Translations under genes and position numbers: made by a program
Assembly (NCBI GenBank): GCA_003211205.1
Contig: QCTJ01000002.1
Location: 1 to 64,000, forward strand
Origin: Synechococcus sp. AG-673-F03
GTDB taxonomy: Bacteria > Cyanobacteriota > Cyanobacteriia > PCC-6307 > Cyanobiaceae
Reading direction: 5' to 3'
DNA length: 64,000 nucleotides
Shown here: in pieces, positions 1 through 7,678 of the stretch
Numbering within the stretch: position 1 is the stretch's first letter
Layout of the letters: every line of letters starts with the position of its first letter
Notes under the pieces: generated by a model
The model's input: the letters and a program-made list of their open reading frames with translations, nothing else
Database searches by the model: none
What the model was told of the DNA's origin: nothing

Positions 1-759
1 TCGGGGGGATCACCTGTCCTGATTCCGCCCCTTGATGCCGTTCTACGCGGAGAGGGCCTGTTGCGGGAAGGCCCCGAAGCACTAAGGGCAGGCTGGCCAA
101 CCGATCCTCTCAGCAGCGAAACGCTGCCCCTCAGCCAGCTCGCTCAGCTTCAGCAGGAGCACCCAGAGCGCAAGCTGACGCTGATGGGTTTGTCCACCGC
201 AGCAGGAGTTGGTCTGCTGAAGCAATTGAGCTTGCGTCCTGCCGCGACCGTGAGCTGGTGGCACGTGCTAACGAGTAACAGTTCCAGTGCAGCCACGGCA
301 GCCTCATGGTTTGTTTCACCGTCCCTCGGCGACAGAACAGATCGTGCTGCACTCATCAAAGGCCTCAGCGAGGGCCTGATCCAGGCAATAGCTGTCCATG
401 CCTCACCGCTTGATGATGAAGAGTGCCTGCTGCCGCCTGATCAGCGCCAACGTGGGATCGCCGGTCATCAACACGTGCTTCCCTCTCTCTGGCAAACGCT
501 TGTGGTGTCGAGCGGCTGGACAGCAGAACGGCTCTGGGACGTGCTCAGCTTCGGTCCCTCCCGATTGCTGGGGGTTGAAGAGGAGCATCTGTCACAGGGA
601 AGCACTCGCTGGCTTCTGTTTGACCCCGATGTGATCTGGACACCGACGCGATCAGATCCATGGGCTTCGCAGGCCGCCAATCAGCCTTGCCTCGACCAGC
701 CGCTAAGTGGACGCGTTGTGCAATGCGGGATCAGGACCCCAGCGTGCCCAACCGATTGA
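1..759 (+). CDS. pyrC: dihydroorotase-like protein, 3' part
   Basis: Only the C-terminal ~252 residues lie in the window; the frame is open to base 1 and the gene starts upstream. The family closes dihydroorotate in pyrimidine synthesis. The tail carries the amidohydrolase-type ending (W-T-P-T-R-S...N-Q-P...L-S-G-R-V) and the IAGHQHVLP helix that follows the metal site. Where typical enzymes have a DHAPH motif, this protein reads AVHASPLDD, so the expected catalytic Asp is not obvious; it may be a cyanobacterial variant or a non-catalytic homologue. Its last 29 bases overlap the convergent lepB. Family assignment is fairly sure; activity is uncertain. Confidence 0.72.
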   Translation, partial: SGGSPVLIPPLDAVLRGEGLLREGPEALRAGWPTDPLSSETLPLSQLAQLQQEHPERKLTLMGLSTAAGVGLLKQLSLRPAATVSWWHVLTSNSSSAATAASWFVSPSLGDRTDRAALIKGLSEGLIQAIAVHASPLDDEECLLPPDQRQRGIAGHQHVLPSLWQTLVVSSGWTAERLWDVLSFGPSRLLGVEEEHLSQGSTRWLLFDPDVIWTPTRSDPWASQAANQPCLDQPLSGRVVQCGIRTPACPTD

Positions 760-1492
760 GAGGCCAGAACCGCCACAGCGCTCGGCCAATGATTTGGTCT
801 TCAGGCAAGAAAGGACCGCCTGGCCAATAGCGTCCATCCCAGCTGTTGCTGCGGTTGTCACCAAGGGCGAGCACGTGTCCTTCAGGCACAGTCACATTCA
901 GGGTGCGGCAGAGGCTCATCCCCTGCTCATCAAAAGGGCAATACTTGGTTACGTAGGGCTCATCCACGGGATCTCCATTCACGCGGACTTCACCTCGCGG
1001 GTTCACGGAGACCTGGTCTCCACCCACAGCGACAACCCGCTTGATGTAGGCATCGCATGCAGGATGGCTCAGGCCGGGGATCAGTCCCAGAAGAGGAAAG
1101 TTGGCCAGGGCACAGCGGAAGGTGGGGGGTGAGCCAGCGGTTTTCAATGCTGGATCAAAGGCATGCGGTGAGTTGAACACCACAATTTCTCCACGCTTGG
1201 GCCCTCGTGTGGCATAGGAAAGTTTTTCGACGAGCAGCCGGTCCTGGATCTGCAGACCAGGAAGCATCGAACCGGAGGGGATGAAACGCGCTTCAGCGAC
1301 GTAATGACGGATCCCGAGATACAAGCTCAGAGTGAAGATCACAGGTCCCCAGAAATCCCAGAAGGGATGTCCTTTTTGGCCCTGCGACTTGGAGGGGGCC
1401 GCAGACGAATCCGATTGAGAATCAGCTTCTAAAGGCGAATCGTCGTGCTGGGCGTCTGGCAACGGAAACCTTGGTGACCATGGATCAACCAA
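731..1492 (-). CDS. lepB: signal peptidase I (LepB)
   Basis: Membrane-anchored serine/lysine protease that removes signal peptides from exported proteins. The 253-residue product has a Pro/Ser-rich cytoplasmic N-terminus (~45 residues), one membrane segment (FWGPVIFTLSLYLGIR), then the catalytic Ser motif IPSGSMLPGL, the Lys motif YIKRVVAVGGD and the closing GDNRSNSWDGR box. All S26 family signatures are intact. The start at 1492 lies 52 bases from the divergent start of the next gene, so a shared promoter region is likely. The 3' end overlaps the dihydroorotase-like gene tail to tail. Cyanobacteria often have more than one lepB; which paralogue this is cannot be told. Confidence 0.95.
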   Translation of the reverse strand: MVDPWSPRFPLPDAQHDDSPLEADSQSDSSAAPSKSQGQKGHPFWDFWGPVIFTLSLYLGIRHYVAEARFIPSGSMLPGLQIQDRLLVEKLSYATRGPKRGEIVVFNSPHAFDPALKTAGSPPTFRCALANFPLLGLIPGLSHPACDAYIKRVVAVGGDQVSVNPRGEVRVNGDPVDEPYVTKYCPFDEQGMSLCRTLNVTVPEGHVLALGDNRSNSWDGRYWPGGPFLPEDQIIGRALWRFWPLNRLGTLGS

Positions 1493-1544
1493 GATAGGCC
1501 CGATGGCGATGGCCTCCTAGCCTCAGCTGAGAACGCTCACACCC

Positions 1545-3050
1545 ATGGTCAGACCTCGGTGGCAAGGTGTGAAACCCTCCGCAAGCCGTCGCTTCTGGCT
1601 TGGCTGGGACCGACTGGTCGCAGGGATTGCAGCTCTGAACCTGGCCTGGGTCGTCTTCGACGTGACCTATGTGCCACTGCGCAACTTCTGGCTGCAGCGC
1701 ACACTGTTTCCCCTGCCCTCCATCAGCCTTGCTGTTCCGCTGCCCTGGCTACCTGACATCACACCCTTGTACGACCCGGTGAAGGGAATTGAGCCTCATC
1801 AGGACACCGAGGCTTACATCCAACAGTTTGAGCGCTTGGAACGCACCGCCGCGGCCAGTGGTATCAACAGCCCTTCAGCCAAGCAGCTGCGCTTGGAAAT
1901 GGTGGTGCGCAACAGTCAACTGATCGATGAAAACCCTTTTGTCAGCTCCAACAAAACGGGAACACTGGAGAAACTTAAAAGTCGCCTGAGAGCCAGGGCA
2001 GGCATGGATTCAGCCAAACAATCTGCCGCCCATCTGCTTGGAGATCGCTATCTGGCGGATGAACGATGGGCTGCGGAACGAAGGTTCTGGCGCAACAGCA
2101 TTCTTCCTCTTGCTTCCACGAATTACTGGCGCGGCACGGATGAAAACGGGCAGCCGATCGACTTGTCATGGAGGATCGATCTTCCCTTCCAGATTCTCTT
2201 TCTTCTGGACATCATGCTGCGCGCCATTCGGCTGAAGCAGCGCTACCCCGCCATCGCCTGGAGAGACGCACTGCTGCGTCGATGGATTGATTTGCCACTG
2301 CTGATTCCGTTCTGGAGACTGCTGCGAATCGTGCCCGTTACGGAGCGACTGTCCAGCTCACGCATGATCCAGCTGGAACCCCTCAGAGCCGCGGTGAGCC
2401 GCGGCGTGGTCGCTGTACTCGCTCTCGAGTTGTTCGAAGTGATCACACTGCGCATCCTCGACGCAGCGCAGGATGCGGTGCGCTCACCCCATTGGCCCGA
2501 GAAAATCCGGCGTCTCTGCAGTCATCAGAGCATCGAATCGGATGGAGAAAGGGAGCTCGCTGAACTTCTGCGCCTCTGGCTTCCATTGGTGTTGACCCAG
2601 GTCGGGCCAGGCATGCGACCCCAGATGGTGGCCTTGGTCAGTCATGCTCTGCGACGCAACCTTGAAGACAAGGCAATCCCAACACCGCTGCGAGCAATGC
2701 CTGGGATTGAAAAAGCCGAAAATCAGCTCAGTCTTCAGCTCTCGACGGGCCTCGTTGACTCTCTGTTGAATCTCTCCCGCAACGCAGGCGATCGTTTTGC
2801 ACAGAAAGATCCGGTGCTTCAGGATCTGGGAATTCAGACCATCGACCGATTCTGGGAAGAACTAGCGAAAACTCTTGAGCAGGGTCCTGTTCTTGAACGC
2901 AGCCAGGAACTCGTGGCGGCTTTTCTCGAAGATTTCAAGAGAAGCAGCATGAATCAACTGAGGTCCCAGAAGGATGTCGATGAACTGATCACGGAGCTCG
3001 ACGGATTGAACTTCAGTTCAGAAGCAGCTCAGACCAGACCTCAGGCTTGA
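1545..3050 (+). CDS. conserved membrane protein of unknown function
   Basis: 501 residues, not assigned to a function. A first hydrophobic segment lies near residues 20-50 (LVAGIAALNLAWVVFDVTYV). A second block near 215-285 has DLPFQILFLLDIMLRAIRL followed by an Arg-rich stretch, WIDLPLLIPFWRLLRIVPV, that loosely recalls an S3-S4 voltage-sensor pair. The remainder (~300-500) is predicted soluble and helical with no catalytic motif seen. It probably sits in the inner or thylakoid membrane with a large soluble C-terminal domain. It starts 52 bases from lepB in the opposite direction and overlaps the next gene tail to tail by 38 bases. Coding status is firm from length and composition. Confidence 0.8.
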   Translation: MVRPRWQGVKPSASRRFWLGWDRLVAGIAALNLAWVVFDVTYVPLRNFWLQRTLFPLPSISLAVPLPWLPDITPLYDPVKGIEPHQDTEAYIQQFERLERTAAASGINSPSAKQLRLEMVVRNSQLIDENPFVSSNKTGTLEKLKSRLRARAGMDSAKQSAAHLLGDRYLADERWAAERRFWRNSILPLASTNYWRGTDENGQPIDLSWRIDLPFQILFLLDIMLRAIRLKQRYPAIAWRDALLRRWIDLPLLIPFWRLLRIVPVTERLSSSRMIQLEPLRAAVSRGVVAVLALELFEVITLRILDAAQDAVRSPHWPEKIRRLCSHQSIESDGERELAELLRLWLPLVLTQVGPGMRPQMVALVSHALRRNLEDKAIPTPLRAMPGIEKAENQLSLQLSTGLVDSLLNLSRNAGDRFAQKDPVLQDLGIQTIDRFWEELAKTLEQGPVLERSQELVAAFLEDFKRSSMNQLRSQKDVDELITELDGLNFSSEAAQTRPQA

Positions 3051-3372
3051 AGCCAACCAACAATCGACCGTCCGGACATTGAACAAAAGGACGCTTGATC
3101 AGCTTTCCATCGGCAGCCAGGGCTTGAAGGGCCTGATCATCGGTCATGGCTTTGACCGCATCAGCACCAATGGCCCTGTAGCTCTGCCCACTGGTGTTGA
3201 ACAAGGGCTTGACATGACCAAATTGCCGAAAAGCTTGATGCAGAAGATCGGATGATGGAGGAACGAGCGTGATGTCGATCACATCGCATTCAAAACCTTC
3301 ATTTTCAAGCCACAAAAGCGCTTTCCGGCAAGTGCTGCAGCGGGAATAACTGAAGACTTTGAAACCGGACAC
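3013..3372 (-). CDS. ArsC/Spx-family thioredoxin-fold protein
   Basis: 119-residue protein of the arsenate reductase/Spx/YffB family. The N-terminus has the fold's CxxC site in YSRCSTCRKALLWL, and the C-terminus carries LIKRPFVQCPDGRLLVGF, the conserved Arg-Pro region of the family. Members are either glutathione- or thioredoxin-linked reductases or redox-sensing regulators; the sequence alone does not separate these roles, though the CxxC rather than a CX5R arsenate site argues against a classical arsenate reductase. It follows the ferredoxin gene on the same strand with two bases between them, so the two are probably cotranscribed. Confidence 0.85.
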   Translation of the reverse strand: MSGFKVFSYSRCSTCRKALLWLENEGFECDVIDITLVPPSSDLLHQAFRQFGHVKPLFNTSGQSYRAIGADAVKAMTDDQALQALAADGKLIKRPFVQCPDGRLLVGFKPEVWSELLLN

Positions 3373-3374
3373 AG

Positions 3375-3734
3375 TTAACGGCTCAGGAGGCTCTTGACGG
3401 CACCAACGAGGCTGTTGGAGCCTTGACCAACTCCATCGCCTGGACGCGAACGGATGGTCACATCACCATTCACCGTCGTGCGGCAGCTGAGGCGGTAATT
3501 GGCTGGTCGATCAGCCAGATAGACCTCTTCAACATCACTAAGAGGAGAGAGGTTCTGAGCTCCCTCAAGCACTTCGACGACGCAAGTCCCACACTGACCG
3601 ACACCACCACAGTTGTTGAGGTTATTCAGTCCTTTGTAAGGATTGACACCAGCCGTGAGAGCCGCTTTGCGCAGGTTGGCACCCTCAATGCAGCTAATTT
3701 GCTGGCCTTCCTGCTCAAAACGGATAGTGGGCAC
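3375..3734 (-). CDS. [2Fe-2S] ferredoxin
   Basis: 119-residue electron carrier with a single [2Fe-2S] domain. Likely cluster ligands are C42, C48, C51 and C84 (NCGGVGQCGTC ... RLSC). The spacing is C-x5-C-x2-C, as in adrenodoxin-type proteins, rather than the C-x4-C-x2-C of photosynthetic PetF. The C-terminal ~25 residues (Gly/Ser-rich, then VKSLLSR) extend past the usual fold. It is therefore not the main photosynthetic ferredoxin; its partner is unknown. It lies two bases upstream of the ArsC/Spx-like gene, which suggests a shared redox role (inference). Start ATG at 3734. Confidence 0.9.
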   Translation of the reverse strand: MPTIRFEQEGQQISCIEGANLRKAALTAGVNPYKGLNNLNNCGGVGQCGTCVVEVLEGAQNLSPLSDVEEVYLADRPANYRLSCRTTVNGDVTIRSRPGDGVGQGSNSLVGAVKSLLSR

Positions 3735-3828
3735 GGATCTTTTACATCAGAATGTGGCTTAATTTACAAGCTTCACGGTTGCAACCGAGGATTTTGCCGC
3801 CACTTCCGGCTGAGCAAGATGTTTTTCC

Positions 3829-3863
3829 TGAAAGGAGTTCTTCCTGAAGGGTGTTCTTTCTGA
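3829..3863. repeat. imperfect ~16-base tandem repeat
   Basis: Three imperfect copies of a unit built around tTCCTGAAgg lie between the ferredoxin start and the stop of the pyrophosphatase gene. The copies differ by a few bases each. No coding role is evident. It may be a slippage product or part of the ferredoxin leader. Confidence 0.4.
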
Positions 3864-3875
3864 ACAGATGACTGA

Positions 3876-4388
3876 TCAGGCGGAAGCCGCCTGAACGCAG
3901 GTCTCCAGCAGGGGCTGAACCGCATCCACGTCGCGCCAACCGCCGATCTCGGTCACACGACCTTCCATGTTTTTGTAAGTGCGGAAAAATTCAGCAACAT
4001 CTTCAAGCTGGCTGGGCGCGATCTGAACAATGCTCTGAATGGCCTGCTGACGTGGGTCAGCCACAGGCACACAAAGAATTTTGCCGTCGTAATGGCCCAT
4101 ATCGGTCATATCAAGCACCCCGATGGGTCTTGCCTGAATCAGACATCCAGCAAAGGTGGGTTCCGCCATGATCACCATCGCATCGAGAGGCGATCCATCC
4201 TCAGCGAGGGTGTTGGGAATAAAGCCGTAATCAAATGGATATCTGACCGATGAGTGAAGAACTCGGTCGAGGGCCATGACCCCAGCTTCGGCGAAGTATT
4301 CGTATTTGTTACAGCTTCCCGCTGGGATCTCAACGATCAGATTCACCAGTCCTGGAGACGGAGATGGGGTAAGAGCCCTGAGATCCAT
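3876..4388 (-). CDS. ppa: class I inorganic pyrophosphatase, variant active site
   Basis: 170 residues, the usual length for a soluble class I PPase, which hydrolyses pyrophosphate from biosynthesis. Conserved parts seen are [39 protein letters not shown] and [10 protein letters not shown]. The metal-binding loop reads DGSPLDAM where active enzymes have DGDPxD: by alignment to the E. coli enzyme, D65 and D70 are kept but D67 is Ser (codon TCG on the coding strand). D97, D102 and K104 equivalents are present. Activity may be reduced or lost. A second, complete paralogue lies at 21374. A small membrane-protein reading frame overlaps its 5' end. Confidence 0.92.
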   Translation of the reverse strand: MDLRALTPSPSPGLVNLIVEIPAGSCNKYEYFAEAGVMALDRVLHSSVRYPFDYGFIPNTLAEDGSPLDAMVIMAEPTFAGCLIQARPIGVLDMTDMGHYDGKILCVPVADPRQQAIQSIVQIAPSQLEDVAEFFRTYKNMEGRVTEIGGWRDVDAVQPLLETCVQAASA

Positions 4389-4557
4389 AACTCTCCTGGA
4401 CAGTGACGGAGGAGTGGGTGGGGCGATCGGTCAGCACAGCGGCCAATGGAATGCCTAGCCCTGTAATGGCGAGAGTAAACCCGAGAACAGCAAGAGCAGG
4501 AATAGCAACGAACTGCGCTGCAGGCGCAGGGTGCTTGGGGGCAGGCTCAGGGTCCAT
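4330..4557 (-). CDS. possible small membrane protein upstream of ppa
   Basis: 75-residue frame with a Pro/Ala-rich start ([15 protein letters not shown]) and one clear hydrophobic segment, [20 protein letters not shown], followed by a polar tail. It would overlap the start of the pyrophosphatase gene by 59 bases on the same strand. The TM segment and charge pattern look protein-like, but the long overlap and lack of recognised homologue leave it tentative. If real, it is a single-pass membrane protein of unknown function cotranscribed with ppa. Confidence 0.45.
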   Translation of the reverse strand: MDPEPAPKHPAPAAQFVAIPALAVLGFTLAITGLGIPLAAVLTDRPTHSSVTVQESYGSQGSYPISVSRTGESDR

Positions 4558-4699
4558 TCAGTGATGGTCGGGAACATCCCAGACTTGATGAGATCAGTGC
4601 TCAGAAGTCGTTCAGTACGTCCGAAGACGGCCTTAAGGGAGATTGAGCTGTGAATCCTAAGAATCAAAACTCATCTGCATTGTGACACCACTGCAAGTC

Positions 4700-5164
4700 T
4701 TATGCAGCAGGACGGTCCTGCCGATCACGACGGGAAGCAAGGTCAGACGGAGCTTCGGGGAGTCCATCAAGGCGGGACCTGATCAGTCGCAACTCATCGA
4801 GAATCGCTCCAAGCACTTGCTGCGTGGCCGTGGAGGGTGAGTTGAGAACCTCAACGGTGACCTCCTTGATCCGCAAGACATCCTTGGCAAATCGAGCGAC
4901 CTCGTTGGGATGGAACAGAAGAGGATCTTTCTGATCACTTCTGTATTCCGGGTTGAGCTTGCGGGGATTAAAAACAGGGTTGAGGTTGCGCGGATCGGTG
5001 TTGGTGTAGCGATACACAGATGCACGCGATCGATTCAACGACTTCTGAACATCATCGATTCCAACCAACGCTTCTGATTGAGAAAGAACAGCAGCAGCAT
5101 CACTCCGAAAATCCGAAGATTCACTCACGGCCGGCACTGAAACGTCTAACGACCGAGGAAACAT
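4700..5164 (-). CDS. HTH-like conserved hypothetical protein
   Basis: 154 residues, function not recognised. Residues ~33-60 (LVGIDDVQKSLNRSRASVYRY) look like a helix-turn-helix of the kind that reads DNA in MerR-like or resolvase-like regulators, followed by a basic loop and FHPNEVARFAKDVL. The C-terminal third is helical (LGAILDELRLIRSRLDGL) and might dimerise. It is divergent from proS with 147 bases between the starts, where a promoter for either gene could lie. A DNA-binding role is inference from the helix pattern only. Confidence 0.7.
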   Translation of the reverse strand: MFPRSLDVSVPAVSESSDFRSDAAAVLSQSEALVGIDDVQKSLNRSRASVYRYTNTDPRNLNPVFNPRKLNPEYRSDQKDPLLFHPNEVARFAKDVLRIKEVTVEVLNSPSTATQQVLGAILDELRLIRSRLDGLPEAPSDLASRRDRQDRPAA

Positions 5165-5311
5165 GAGACAGCGCTGGGACAGCTTGGATTTGGCAGAACA
5201 TAGCAGCTGAGACTCAGGACGCCAGCATCGATCACAGCAAAAGTGACAGTTCCCAGATCGACCGTTTTCTTGGCGGTGATAGCTTCCTGACCTCGTCTAT
5301 AAATTCCTGTC

Positions 5312-7096
5312 ATGCGCGTCTCCCGCCTGTCGCTGGTGACGTTAAGGAACGTGCCCGCTGACGCTGAAATCCCGTCTCATCAATTGCTTGTTCGAGGTGG
5401 TTACATCAGACGCGTCGGACCAGGCATCTATGCCTACCTCCCCTTGATGTGGCGGGTGCTGCGCAAAATCAGCACAATCGTTCGTGACGAGCTTGACAGT
5501 CTCGGCGCACTTGAGACGTTGCTTCCGCAGCTCCAACCCTCCGAACCATGGGAACGCAGCGGTCGATGGCAGGGCTACACCGCCGGCGAGGGCATCATGT
5601 TCCACCTGGAGGATCGCCAGGGCCGACGCGTGGGCCTCGGCCCCACCCATGAGGAAGTCGTCACGGAGCTCGCGGGGGAACTGCTGCGCTCCTATAAACA
5701 GCTGCCGGTCACGCTGTATCAGATTCAGACCAAATTCCGCGACGAGATCAGGCCCCGTTTCGGGCTGATGCGCAGTCGGGAATTCATCATGAAGGACGCC
5801 TACTCCTTCCATGCCGACGAAGCGGATCTGGAACAGACCTATGCACTCATGGCTGGGGCCTATGCCCGCATCTTCCAACGCTGCGGTCTCAACGCCGTTG
5901 GAGTGGATGCCGACAGCGGCGCGATTGGAGGAGCCGCATCCCAGGAATTCATGGTGATGGCAAATGCGGGCGAAGACCTGATTCTCTCCACGCCAGATGG
6001 GAGCTATGCAGCCAACCAAGAGAAAGCGGTGTCACATCCGTGCCCGGCAGAAGCACTGCCTCCGGGCGAAGAACGAATCATTGACACGCCAGCTCAGGCC
6101 ACGATTGAAGCTCTCTGCTCTGCCAACGACCTCTCCCCATCTCAGACCGTCAAGGTGCTGGTTTTGCTTGCCCGCCTCGACGATGGTCGAGAGCAGCCGT
6201 TACTGGTCAGCCTGCGAGGGGACCAGGAACTCAATGAGGTCAAGTTGACGAATGCCGTGACCCAGCGGATGGGGTCCTCCGCTCTGGAGATTGCACCGAT
6301 CAACCCAGAGCAACTTCGGAAGCAGGGCCTTGCGTCCCTGCCCTTCGGCTCGATCGGTCCGGATCTTGCCGACAGCACATTGAAGGACTGCCGAAGCTGG
6401 GAAACCCGATTTGAACGCCTGGCGGACCCAACCGCCCTCGATCTTGAGCACTTCGTCTGTGGCGCCAACAGCGCCGACAAGCACCGCTGGGGAGCGACGT
6501 GGAGCTCGATGCCCGCTCAGATCCAAGCTGATCTGCGCAATGCCAAGGCCGGAGATCGGTCTCTCATCAACCAGGAGCAGATCCTTGAGGAGCGGAGGGG
6601 CATCGAGGTGGGCCACATCTTCCAGCTCGGCAGCAAATACTCCGACGCGCTCGAGGCACGCTTCACCGACAAGGACGGCAAACAGGCATCGCTGCTGATG
6701 GGCTGCTATGGCATCGGCATCTCTCGCCTCGCCCAAGCGGCAGTGGAACAGCACCACGATGAGGCGGGGATCTGCTGGCCGGTGAGCATTGCGCCCTTCC
6801 AGGTAATCGTTGTTGTCGCGAACGTGCAGGACTCCACACAGCTGGCCCTGGGAGAGTCTCTTTACGGATCGCTGCGATCCGCAGGAGTTGATGCCCTGCT
6901 GGACGACCGCAGCGAACGTGCCGGAGTCAAATTCAAAGACGCCGATCTGATCGGAATCCCCTGGCGAATCGTTGTTGGCCGCGAAGCCGAAGCCGGACGG
7001 GTCGAAGTGGTGGAACGATCCACCCGCTCAAACAACACCATGTCGCATCAAGACGCACTGACCTCCGTACTCGAGGCCGTCCGGGGGCGGACCTGA
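5312..7096 (+). CDS. proS: prolyl-tRNA synthetase
   Basis: Class II aminoacyl-tRNA synthetase that charges tRNA-Pro. 594 residues, bacterial type. Class II motif 2 region is RDEIRPRFGLMRSREFIMKDAYSF, with motif 3 in LLMGCYGIGISRL. Between them (~235-390) sits the inserted YbaK-like editing domain (VKVLVLLARLDDG ... FVCGANSADKHRWG), which clears Ala-tRNA-Pro. The C-terminal anticodon-binding domain is residues ~480-590. It starts ATG at 5312, 147 bases from a divergent gene. psb27 follows in the same direction after 43 bases. Confidence 0.97.
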   Translation: MRVSRLSLVTLRNVPADAEIPSHQLLVRGGYIRRVGPGIYAYLPLMWRVLRKISTIVRDELDSLGALETLLPQLQPSEPWERSGRWQGYTAGEGIMFHLEDRQGRRVGLGPTHEEVVTELAGELLRSYKQLPVTLYQIQTKFRDEIRPRFGLMRSREFIMKDAYSFHADEADLEQTYALMAGAYARIFQRCGLNAVGVDADSGAIGGAASQEFMVMANAGEDLILSTPDGSYAANQEKAVSHPCPAEALPPGEERIIDTPAQATIEALCSANDLSPSQTVKVLVLLARLDDGREQPLLVSLRGDQELNEVKLTNAVTQRMGSSALEIAPINPEQLRKQGLASLPFGSIGPDLADSTLKDCRSWETRFERLADPTALDLEHFVCGANSADKHRWGATWSSMPAQIQADLRNAKAGDRSLINQEQILEERRGIEVGHIFQLGSKYSDALEARFTDKDGKQASLLMGCYGIGISRLAQAAVEQHHDEAGICWPVSIAPFQVIVVVANVQDSTQLALGESLYGSLRSAGVDALLDDRSERAGVKFKDADLIGIPWRIVVGREAEAGRVEVVERSTRSNNTMSHQDALTSVLEAVRGRT

Positions 7097-7139
7097 TCAA
7101 GATCTGCTCCGCCTTAAAGTTCCCCAAACTTTTCCTGCC

Positions 7140-7562
7140 ATGCAAATAGCGCTGCAACGCCTCAGCCGACAACTCAGGGGATTCACTTTGGCCCTGTGCC
7201 TTGGTCTTTCCCTGTTGCTCACCGCCTGCGGCGACACCGTCTCGACCATGACCGGTGACTACGTCGAAGACACAGTGGCCGTTGTTCAGTCGCTGCAGAC
7301 CACACTTGCACTCCCCTCTGATGCTGAAGGGTTACAAGAGTCTGAGCAGGTTGCTCATGATCTCATCAATGACTACATGTCGAGGTATCGAGCACGGCCC
7401 CGGATCAATGGCCTCAGCTCCTTCACCACGATGCAGACAGCCCTGAATTCTCTTCAAGGTCACTACAACACCTACACCAATCGTCCGGTGCCAGAAGCAC
7501 TGCGCACTCGTGTTGAAAAAGAGCTGAGCAAAGCCGAGAAAGCAGCTCTTCGAGGCACCTGA
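7140..7562 (+). CDS. psb27: photosystem II assembly lipoprotein Psb27
   Basis: 140 residues. The first ~30 residues form a lipoprotein signal with the lipobox LLTAC at about residues 26-30, so the mature protein is lipid-anchored on the lumenal side of the thylakoid. The mature part has the four-helix Psb27 pattern (GDYVEDTVAVVQSLQTTLAL ... YMSRYR ... FTTMQTALNSLQGHY). Psb27 binds CP43 in photosystem II assembly intermediates and keeps the Mn cluster from assembling too early. It stands between proS and purA on the same strand; a weak GCCTC...GAGGC hairpin follows the stop. Confidence 0.93.
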   Translation: MQIALQRLSRQLRGFTLALCLGLSLLLTACGDTVSTMTGDYVEDTVAVVQSLQTTLALPSDAEGLQESEQVAHDLINDYMSRYRARPRINGLSSFTTMQTALNSLQGHYNTYTNRPVPEALRTRVEKELSKAEKAALRGT

Positions 7563-7678
7563 GCCTCTCAACCGGGAGGCATTTCAGAATCCAATCACAA
7601 TTTCGCAACTCTCTTTGACCTCAGGCAGGTGGATCTGAGAGAGTTCCGTATTGTGCAGAATGGCGGCTTCGGGCCGCG

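Noticed and set aside
707-1132. 141-residue frame antisense to lepB
   Set aside because: Lies opposite the conserved signal peptidase domain; composition is that of a shadow.
5342-6019. 225-residue frame antisense to proS
   Set aside because: It is a mirror of a strongly conserved coding region; no motif or start support.
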